Of a stretch of DNA of 64,000 nucleotides, positions 57,972 to 64,000 are shown piece by piece. A program made the translations under genes and the position numbers. The notes under the pieces were generated by a model that had not been told where the DNA came from, did not search any database, and worked only from the letters and a program-made list of their open reading frames with translations. The stretch's first letter is position 1; each line of letters begins with the position of its first letter. Origin of the DNA: Primulina eburnea (taxonomy: Eukaryota > Streptophyta > Magnoliopsida > Lamiales > Gesneriaceae); the NCBI RefSeq assembly GCF_022965805.1, contig NC_133104.1:35756682-35820681 (forward strand), read 5' to 3'.

Positions 57972-59225
57972 CTACTGAAGATTTAACAGCCTGAAATCAG
58001 CTAAGTTAAGATGTCTTGATAAAAAAGATATTTGACCACAAAAGATGGAAAAGTTGAAACTATTAAAATTTTTACCCAAGCCGACCCCAAGTCCTCAACA
58101 ATAGAACCAAAAAAGTAGCAAGAAGGAAAAGGGAATCATGCATATTTACGTGATACAGAAATTTTACATGTTTCACGAAAGTGGGAAATATTCTATAAAC
58201 ATCTGGCGGGATAAATAAGGAAAAAGGTTATCATGCATATTTTACACAACACAGAAATTTTACATGTTTCTTAAAAAGCAGGAAATACTCGATAAACATT
58301 TGGCGGGATAAACCTGTGTTCCTTGATCCCCTATGTTTGCAATGATAGGGATTCCGGTCTGCATCCGACATCATATCAAATCAACCAAGAAAAAATCATT
58401 TCGCTATTCGGTCAATTTTAATGCAAAAATAGTGATGCTTAACTGTCCATCCTGGACATACTGTAAACTGATCCAATCGTCACGAGTTTGGAATCCTACT
58501 TAATATTCATCTTCCACCACACAATTCAAATACCACATAAATACAATTGCTATGGCAGTTATATTTTCCACATCATTTCCACAAGGATTTTCTTCTTTTT
58601 TTTAGGTTGTCGTCAGCTCTATTTCTCTAGGGTTCAAATGACCATAACCTAACACCAGAATGACCATATCTCTGAAAATGAGTGCCCTTGAGACTAAAGA
58701 GAAATATGAAGCGGGTTTATATAGAAAATACCCACCATTGTCCATCAGTATCCAAATACCAAAAATAACCACGACGCTCTATTTTTTCCGGACATAAAAA
58801 CACTCGAAGTTCCATCCATTTTTATTCATAAATAACCATACGTCGAATCTCGCATCAGTAAACAAAGAATAATAAAGAGCTTGAATGACAATTCTCTCTA
58901 ACAAAATCCGGTCACCAAATTAAACTACTCTAAATAGAAACCCAAAAGGCCAAAATCCAATCTTTTTGACAACCCATGTACCTGGTCAGCTACAAAACGT
59001 CGGGAAAATAGCAAGAAACAGCGATAACCTAAGAAAAACAGTCCACGAAACAACACAGATATCTACACAAAAAGATAAAATAAAATACTAAAAAAAGAGT
59101 TGATGTAAAACACTCACAAACCCAATAAAGCACGATCTTCAATATTGTTGATAGCTGATTTAAAAAAATCACGAGCCAACAGAGCAGGAGCGCAGCTGAA
59201 GAGGACGAGTTGAAAAGGTCTGTCA
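57972..59225 (-). other. 5' leader and leader intron of the ubiquitin-like gene
   Basis: The ATG exon begins at 57990 after a good acceptor (TGATTTCAG). A matching donor TTTGTGAGTG places the upstream noncoding exon at 59118 to about 59225, giving a leader intron 57991-59117. The intron carries a 95-bp tandem duplication (58135-58315). Long leader introns often support expression in plants. The transcription start is not proven. Confidence 0.55.
58135..58315. repeat. tandem duplication with E2F-like sites in the leader intron
   Basis: Two copies of about 95 bp (58135-58229 and 58230-58315) share ATCATGCATAT, AGAAATTTTACATGTTTC and a TGGCGGGATAAA end. On the gene strand each has TCCCGCCA (58204-58211, 58301-58308), matching the E2F core; the second extends to TCCCGCCAAA. 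Confidence 0.7.
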
Positions 59226-59436
59226 GGAACTCTGATTTCGTATGTAAAATTATCTTTTTTTTTTAATTATTATTTTCTGATTACAGAGAGATAATAAGGG
59301 CCTGTTTGGTTGGTTCTGGGTGAGCCCAAAGTGACCTTAATGGAAAGCCAAGAACCCGTTGGCCGCCATTTTTTCAAGAATTTTGTCGAATATTTCTTTA
59401 TTAGTATTTTACACGTTTATATAATTAGTTATAAAT
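59226..59436. promoter_or_regulatory. spacer between the ubiquitin-like gene and the pararetrovirus locus
   Basis: About 210 bp that should include the core promoter of the - strand gene. GGGCCTGTTTGGTTGG at about 59299 looks like a half MITE end (GGGCCTGTTTGG type), with no partner found. No clear TATA box is assigned. Confidence 0.4.
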
Positions 59437-59632
59437 TTTAAAATGGATTAGGCATCCTATTTCTATAAAAAAGATTTATTAGACAGATTAGTTCATCCAA
59501 TCATATTTTCCAAATTTGATTTAAAATCAGGATTTTGGCAGATTCAAATAAAAGAATCTGATAGATATAAAACTGCTTTTAATGTTCCTATAGGACATTA
59601 TGAATGGACAGTAATGCCATTTGGCCTTAAAA
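59437..59632 (+). repeat. left arm of an inverted repeat of RT sequence
   Basis: From TTTTAAAATGGATTAGG to the GCCATTTGG segment it is nearly identical to the complement of 62599-62795. It encodes the part of RT up to the MPFG motif. Confidence 0.88.
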
Positions 59633-59858
59633 ATGCCCCTTCAGAATTTCAACAAATAATGAATGATATAATAACTGATAAAACTCAGTTGCAAAGATTT
59701 TAGGAAGTTTAAATTATATTTCTCCTTATATTCAAAATCTTACTAAAGATTCTGCTATCTTATATGATAGACTTAAGAAAAATCATTTACCTTGGACAGA
59801 TAAGCATACTAAAGCTGTTCAGATTATTAAAGATAAAGTTAAGAATCTTCCTTTTCTT
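59445..59858 (+). pseudogene. reverse transcriptase fragment of the endogenous pararetrovirus
   Basis: The segment encodes [12 protein letters not shown] and MPFG and then, after the NAPSEF part, jumps directly to the connection region. The stretch that should carry the catalytic Y-x-D-D box is absent, so an internal deletion removed the polymerase active site near 59672. A one-base frameshift/stop follows near 59700. It cannot encode an active RT. Confidence 0.85.
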
Positions 59859-60272
59859 ATGCTGGCAAATCCTTTATGGGATAAAATTGTAGAAACAGAT
59901 GTTTCGGATATAGGTTTTGGTGGAATTTTGAAACAAAAAGATCCCCAAACTAAACAAGAATATCTTATAAGATTTTATTCTGGGAAATGGAATAATGCCC
60001 AGAAAAATTACTCCACAGTTTCAAAAGAAATCTTAGCTATTGTTAGATGCATTTTAAAATTTCAAGATGATTTATACAATCAAAAGTTTATTATAAAAAC
60101 TGATTGTAAATCTGCAAAATTTATGTTTAATAAAGATTTCAAACATGATGTTTCTAAACAAATGTTTGCAAGATGGGAGGCTCATTTAGCTCCTTTTGAT
60201 TTTGAAATCATTTATAAAAAAGGTGAAGATAATCACTTACCAGATTTCTTAACTCGAGAATATTTATCTTAA
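59859..60272 (+). CDS. RNase H domain of the endogenous pararetrovirus
   Basis: The open frame of 137 residues carries the RNase H pattern: acidic residue in ETDVSDIGFGG, Glu in TVSKEIL, Asp in IKTDCKSAKF and the final Asp in the LPDFLTRE motif, so all four metal-binding positions look intact. The ATG is internal to the ancestral polyprotein, and the connection region (59705-59858) precedes it in the same frame. It ends in TAATG, where the stop overlaps the next start. Confidence 0.88.
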   Translation: MLANPLWDKIVETDVSDIGFGGILKQKDPQTKQEYLIRFYSGKWNNAQKNYSTVSKEILAIVRCILKFQDDLYNQKFIIKTDCKSAKFMFNKDFKHDVSKQMFARWEAHLAPFDFEIIYKKGEDNHLPDFLTREYLS

Positions 60273-60880
60273 TGTTTTCATTTACAGATATGTACTCTCG
60301 AGGCAGAGGAGAGTCCTCTTATAGAGGGCGAGGTGGCAGGGGAAAACCCCCTAATATTATAGCACAACATGGTAAACAGAGGCTAATAGCCCAGAACTTA
60401 TCTAGTTCATCAGCCAGTAATACTGAGCAGGATACTGAATTATATAATGAGTTTCAAGAATTTTTGAAACAAAAGCAGAAGAATAATACAGATTCTCAGT
60501 CTTCAGCATCATATGCTAATATCATCAAAGAAGATGATAATGATTCAGCTCTTTATACAGAGACTAAACATCGTGAATTAATTCTTCTTATAGAAGAAAA
60601 AGATCTCCAATGGGAAAAAGCTACATGGACTATCATGGACAGATATTTAACCAATACATCATATGTATATGGTGCTTATAAGCAAAGAGGATTTTATGAA
60701 AATCTTCTCATTTCTACAAAAAGTGTTGATATAACTCACTTTTTTAGTAATACTCAACAAAAAGGAAGTTATAACTTCTCAAAATTCATTATTAAAAAGA
60801 TTATATCTATTGAGGAATGGGGTATATCTCCATTAGTTGAAAAAGAATTCTATTCTGAACCTCATAAAAATGAGTTTTAA
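60272..60880 (+). CDS. small ORF after the polyprotein of the endogenous pararetrovirus
   Basis: It is an intact 202-residue frame whose ATG overlaps the polyprotein stop (TAATG). The N-terminus is rich in Arg and Gly (RGRGGRG), which suggests nucleic-acid binding; the middle is polar and acidic; the C-terminal half is globular with aromatic residues. I do not recognise a characterised domain. Overlapping start/stop arrangements of this kind are used in caulimovirids for coupled translation. No stop or frameshift is seen, which is notable beside a broken RT. Confidence 0.7.
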   Translation: MFSFTDMYSRGRGESSYRGRGGRGKPPNIIAQHGKQRLIAQNLSSSSASNTEQDTELYNEFQEFLKQKQKNNTDSQSSASYANIIKEDDNDSALYTETKHRELILLIEEKDLQWEKATWTIMDRYLTNTSYVYGAYKQRGFYENLLISTKSVDITHFFSNTQQKGSYNFSKFIIKKIISIEEWGISPLVEKEFYSEPHKNEF

Positions 60881-61679
60881 ATTCAATTTTTGGGATTATG
60901 TTGAAAGTTTTAATAAAACTTTATTTTATGAAAATGAAAAGAAGAAACATACTTGGTTTCTGAAGATTTGTGAAAACATTTTTCACCATCCTATTCCAAA
61001 TTGGTTTTACATATGGTGGAAAGTATTTGGTCCATCTGCAAAGATTTTGCCAGAGATTTTTATAAAACCTATGAATACATGGTTAAACGTGGCTCCATGC
61101 ATAAAGAAATCCTTTTCTGATCATTGGATTGATGGCAAGACTTTATGTCTATTCTTCATGGAATTTGGAATTCCATGGATCTGGAAATGGCAACCAGAAT
61201 GTGATTATACTGAGGAAGGTATCCCTTGTTTAAAAAGAGTCAGTTATACTAAATTCTGGGATAAAATGTTAAGAGAAGATCCAACAACTGGAAAACTTCA
61301 TGGTCATGAAACTCTTCTAAATATGGAGGAAAAGATTTCTTTATATCAGAAAGAATTCCAGAATCAACAGGAAAAAGAGAAAGACTCCATGAGTCCTTTT
61401 AAGATTTTGACTCAGAAATACTCTGAGATTTATTCTAAAGAGAAAATGATTGAAGTTTATATTGAGGAAATGAAAAAAGATCTTTTCCAGAATATTGGAT
61501 GCTCAGATTCAAAATCAGATAAATCAATGACTTCCGAATCAAGTGATAATCAATTCATACATCTAATGAAGATGCATGATGCACATGATCCAGATGAGGA
61601 TATTCTTCAATTATCTCAAATTGATGATATATTTGAAAATTTGAAGAAATCTCTAAAAGATAATATCAAAGATGACTAG
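60870..61679 (+). CDS. second small ORF of the endogenous pararetrovirus
   Basis: The ATG at 60870 overlaps the end of the previous frame (ATGAGTTTTAA) and opens 269 residues. The TTG upstream at 60837 is less likely. The front half is rich in Trp and Phe (IPNWFYIWWKVFGP, FFMEFGIPWIWKW), and the rear is charged and probably coiled coil with Glu/Lys repeats and acidic end. Similar Trp-rich ORFs occur downstream of the polyprotein in endogenous Florendovirus-like elements; their role is unknown. The frame is intact. Confidence 0.7.
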   Translation: MSFKFNFWDYVESFNKTLFYENEKKKHTWFLKICENIFHHPIPNWFYIWWKVFGPSAKILPEIFIKPMNTWLNVAPCIKKSFSDHWIDGKTLCLFFMEFGIPWIWKWQPECDYTEEGIPCLKRVSYTKFWDKMLREDPTTGKLHGHETLLNMEEKISLYQKEFQNQQEKEKDSMSPFKILTQKYSEIYSKEKMIEVYIEEMKKDLFQNIGCSDSKSDKSMTSESSDNQFIHLMKMHDAHDPDEDILQLSQIDDIFENLKKSLKDNIKDD

Positions 61680-61871
61680 AGTCGTTGATAGTGGAATCTC
61701 ACTATTCAAGAGTTGGTGGAATAACACATCATGGAATATCGTGACAAAAAGTGGGTGGCATATCACTATTTACTTTTTGAATTTTGTAACAAAAGTTACT
61801 TTTGCTTTAATAAAGCATGTACTATTTTTATTTCAAGATGGAATCCGGGGTTTGATGTCCGGCTCTTCTAT

Positions 61872-61880
61872 CTATATATA
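61872..61880 (+). promoter_or_regulatory. TATA box of the pararetrovirus promoter
   Basis: CTATATATA precedes a CT-rich initiation region by about 30 bp. Confidence 0.6.
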
Positions 61881-61965
61881 GGTTATTTCTGTGTTTTTAG
61901 GAAAACACGGTCGAGTTTGCTCCCCTCTCTACTCTCTCTTGTATACAACCCTTCTGAAGTCAATC

Positions 61966-61971
61966 AATAAA
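61966..61971 (+). terminator. polyadenylation signal of the pararetrovirus
   Basis: AATAAA in CAATCAATAAAAGTTTG, about 90 bp after the TATA box, as expected for the short redundant end of pararetroviral RNA. Confidence 0.6.
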
Positions 61972-62181
61972 AGTTTGAAGTTCTGCTTACAACTTTGTAA
62001 GTTTACTGTTTTTATTTTTATTTTCTGTTTTTAATTTTATATTTTAGAGATTAGCCTGAATGACAGGCTAAAGCATTCGTGCTAAATTATTTCCCTTACT
62101 ATGACATGATCTATATTTATTTGTAACTTGGAATCAGATTGATATAATAAAAGATTTATTTAAATTTCTGGAATCTAATGT

Positions 62182-62193
62182 AGTATAAGAGTC
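62182..62193 (+). other. decayed Met-tRNA primer-binding site
   Basis: AGTATAAGAGTC matches GGTATCAGAGCC at 9 of 12 positions and lies about 215 bp after the polyadenylation signal. It marks the conventional start of a caulimovirid genome. The match is weak by itself; its position supports it. Confidence 0.45.
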
Positions 62194-62218
62194 TTTGGTT
62201 AGAACATAAGGTAAGAAG

Positions 62219-62386
62219 ATGAACCAGGAAATGGTGAACACAAGGTTCGAGTTTATCCAGGGAAAAATAAATTCATGTTGTAGCCCTTCAGCCTGCTTAG
62301 CCGAGAAATGGCGTTTAAGGCGTTTATGGGTGATTTTTTATGAATTTATGATTCTTTGGGCCCTTGATAAATCCTATGTTGTTTAA
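62219..62386 (+). CDS. short ORF in the pararetrovirus leader, unassigned
   Basis: A 55-residue frame starts at the first good ATG after the primer site (MNQEMVNTRF) and becomes hydrophobic/aromatic at its end. It stops near the junction with the opposite-strand part. It could be the beginning of the first viral ORF, a leader uORF, or chance. Confidence 0.3.
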   Translation: MNQEMVNTRFEFIQGKINSCCSPSACLAEKWRLRRLWVIFYEFMILWALDKSYVV

Positions 62387-62592
62387 TTTCTTTGGTATAA
62401 TTGAGACATAAGTTTATAAAACTCATCATTTTTATTATTATCCTCTATAGGATTAATACAAGATTTTCCTTGTATACAATTATTACATTCTTCTAAATCT
62501 AAAATATCAGATTCATTATCAATAATTTCTTCTGAATTATAGAATTCTGAAGAATTCTCAGTTTCACTGTCAGAATTATTATTAGAATCCAT
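62383..62592 (-). pseudogene. acidic, probably capsid-derived segment joined to RT
   Basis: Starting at an ATG at 62590-62592 the frame is Ser/Asn/Glu-rich and acidic, with a CNNCIQGKSC Cys-pair motif. Acidic stretches and such Cys motifs occur in the capsid part of caulimovirid polyproteins, upstream of protease. Here it lies directly downstream of the front half of RT in the same frame, an order that cannot be ancestral, so a rearrangement has joined them. Confidence 0.55.
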
Positions 62593-62970
62593 TATTATTT
62601 TAAAGCCAAATGGCATTACTGTCCATTCATAATGTCCTATAGGAACATTAAAAGCAGTTTTATATCTATCAGATTCTTTTATTTGAATCTGCCAAAATCC
62701 TGATTTTAAATCAAATTTTGAAAATATGATTGCATGAACTAATCTGTCTAATAAATCTTTTTTATTAGGAATAGGATGCCTAATCCATTTTAAAACCTTA
62801 TTAAGAGGTTTATAATTTATAACCAATCTAGGAACTCCTCTTTCCTGCTCAGAATGTTTATTAACATAAAAAGCAGTACAAGACCAAGGAGATTGAGAAG
62901 GTTTTATTAAACCTTTATCTAACAAAGAATGAATTTCATTCTTACATAATTCTAGATATTCAGAATTCAT
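62593..62970 (-). pseudogene. front half of RT of the endogenous pararetrovirus, - strand part
   Basis: The frame carries the RT entry motif (LLDKGLIKPSQSPWSC), [23 protein letters not shown] and MPFG, then leaves RT at 62599. A frame break separates it from the protease frame: sequence between 62971 and 63125 continues the polyprotein in another frame and changes frame near 62985. No catalytic box is present. Confidence 0.82.
62599..62795 (-). repeat. right arm of the RT inverted repeat
   Basis: Complement of 59437-59632 with a few substitutions and one 2- to 3-bp difference (CCTATTTCT against CCTATTCCTAA). Loop length between arms is about 3.0 kb. Confidence 0.88.
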
Positions 62971-63125
62971 TTGACAAGGACGAGCCTTGGTGGAATATTT
63001 CTTTCATCAAAATTCTCTTCATATGGAAGAGATATAATGTGTTTTTTTCTATTCCAAAAAACATTTGGAAGATCATTACATATTTCTAATGAAAATTTAT
63101 TATAAATAATTTTTATTTTTTCCTG

Positions 63126-63995
63126 TTATTTAGGATTCTGTAATTTTTCATCATTTGTAAGAAATTTTATTTCTTCTTTTAAAGAATTTATTTGAAAGAT
63201 TTTTCTTTCAATCTGTTCTTGTAATTCATTTAAAATTCTATGAACATGTTTAGTTATAAACTTAAAGGAAATAGGATTACCTTGAAAAGTTCCTATAATA
63301 CATGTTTCATCATCATAGGTTAAGGGATATATTTGATAAATAAAAGGAAGACCAAGTATAAGTTGGCTAGAAATATCTTTTGCTAATAAAAAACTGGTTT
63401 GAATACAGTTTTTATCTTTGCAAATATAAACTTTAGGTAATTTATAATTTATTTCTAAAGGTTCTCTTCCTGCATGAGAAAGAGAATGAGTAGTTTTATG
63501 AAAATATTTTGTAGGAATTAATCCTTCCTGTATAACATTTAAATCTGCACCACTATCTATCATAGCAATGAAATTCTTTTTATAAGTATTATCAATTAAT
63601 AAAGTAATATTAGTATACCATTTTTGAGATATTATCATACTCAAAACAGATAAATGTTTCTGATTATTATCAGGAAATGAAATATCTTGAATATTTTCAA
63701 AACTTTTAGAAATTGAATTATTATTGTTTTCAATAACTGAAATACGATAATTTAAACTATTATTGTTATTATGTAAAATTTTTACTTGTTCTTTAAGATT
63801 ATCAATTTCTTTAACTAAATCCTGTATAGTAACTGGATTTTGTTGACTATATTTTTTCTGTAAAAGATTTTTTACTTCTTTCATAGAATAAGCTTGTTCT
63901 TGTTTAACAAGAATGTTATTATCATTGTTACTGGTTGAAGCAGTATTTTCCATTTGATCTATAATAGTAGATTTTAATATTGGATCCTTAATCAT
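63126..63995 (-). CDS. protease region of the endogenous pararetrovirus polyprotein (partial)
   Basis: The open frame has 289 residues; the polyprotein likely continues beyond the window. The N-terminal part (about 10-100) is predicted coiled coil, as in the segment between capsid and protease. The aspartic protease follows with MIDSGADLNVI (about 145) and the later LILGLPF motif (about 214), both intact. The C-terminal part is a Lys/Glu-rich linker before RT. The frame stops at 63126 and the remaining linker is in a shifted frame. Confidence 0.82.
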   Translation of the reverse strand: MIKDPILKSTIIDQMENTASTSNNDNNILVKQEQAYSMKEVKNLLQKKYSQQNPVTIQDLVKEIDNLKEQVKILHNNNNSLNYRISVIENNNNSISKSFENIQDISFPDNNQKHLSVLSMIISQKWYTNITLLIDNTYKKNFIAMIDSGADLNVIQEGLIPTKYFHKTTHSLSHAGREPLEINYKLPKVYICKDKNCIQTSFLLAKDISSQLILGLPFIYQIYPLTYDDETCIIGTFQGNPISFKFITKHVHRILNELQEQIERKIFQINSLKEEIKFLTNDEKLQNPK

Positions 63996-64000
63996 TTTAA

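Larger units (their letters stand above)
61680..62218 (+). promoter_or_regulatory. intergenic region of the endogenous pararetrovirus
   Basis: The noncoding region contains a TATA box (TCTATATATAGG, 61871-61882), a CT-rich stretch (CTCCCCTCTCTACTCTCTC), a polyadenylation signal AATAAA about 90 bp downstream (61966-61971), and a second AATAAA at about 62146. A promoter followed closely by a polyadenylation signal is the terminally redundant layout of pararetroviruses. Whether it is active is not known. Confidence 0.65.
59437..62390 (+). mobile_element. endogenous caulimovirid-like sequence, + strand part
   Basis: In order it shows RT (truncated), RNase H, two small ORFs, a TATA box, a polyadenylation signal, a decayed Met-tRNA primer site and a leader. 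This is the layout of the end and restart of a circular plant pararetrovirus genome. There is no LTR and no integrase. The small ORFs after RNase H, with PNWFYIWW-type sequence, suggest a Florendovirus-like lineage, but this is tentative. It begins at a junction with host DNA at about 59437 and meets an opposite-strand part at about 62385. Confidence 0.8.

Noticed and set aside
61672..61970. 69- and 79-residue + strand ORFs after the second small viral ORF
   Set aside because: They overlap the TATA box and intergenic region, where no coding sequence is expected.

Overview
The window is plant nuclear DNA, most likely from a core eudicot. It has long AT-rich stretches, Ty3/gypsy and SIRE-type Ty1/copia LTR retrotransposons nested in one another, a Cassandra-type LTR carrying 5S rRNA sequence, MITEs, one intron-rich single-copy gene and an endogenous caulimovirid-like insertion. 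Lamiales-type asterids are a guess from the general look of the repeats and are not established. I found no tRNA gene, CRISPR array or bacterial-type operon.

Layout. (1) 1-1600: the 3' end and 3' LTR of a Tat/Retand-like gypsy element on the + strand. (2) 1956-22686: an old chromovirus on the - strand with 2.6-kb LTRs and decayed gag-pol. Its left LTR was hit by a solo Cassandra LTR (3644-4042, TSD TAAAG). Its internal region was hit by a solo Tekay-type LTR (9674-12772), which itself holds a hAT-like MITE (9896-10434). Its right LTR was hit by a nearly complete young Tekay-type element (14302-21721, TSD TTACT). (3) 22799-43418: a degenerate SIRE-like copia element with almost no internal coding sequence. 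Its 5' LTR holds a 2.4-kb long-TIR DNA element (23401-25820) and a decayed 10.3-kb Tekay-type element (26198-36457, TSD GATAG). Its 3' LTR holds a 4-kb non-autonomous LTR element (38983-43024). (4) 43710-47794: two solo LTRs back to back, SIRE-type then Tekay-type (TSD GTATG). (5) 48461-50200: two terminal-inverted-repeat elements and a TA microsatellite.

(6) 51121-59225: the one clear host gene, on the - strand. Its 14 coding exons, all with GT..AG borders and consistent phases, give a 670-residue protein with an N-terminal ubiquitin-like domain and a BAG6/CIP73-like body. It has a leader intron of about 1.1 kb and a MITE in coding intron 1.

(7) 59437-64000: an endogenous pararetrovirus-like locus about 210 bp upstream of that gene's inferred leader exon. 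It is rearranged. A + strand part carries a truncated RT, RNase H, two intact small ORFs, a promoter/polyadenylation region and a decayed Met-tRNA primer site. A - strand part carries the protease region and the front half of RT fused to an acidic, probably capsid-derived segment. A stretch of RT of about 195 bp is present in both, forming an inverted repeat.

The main story is layered insertion history: several target-site duplications and one empty-site comparison allow the insertion order to be read from the sequence. The points most worth checking are the Tekay-type element whose single gag-pol frame lacks the protease, a short palindrome shared by the LTRs of four Tekay-type insertions, the long-TIR DNA element with an exon-like interior, and the inverted pararetrovirus locus beside the host gene.
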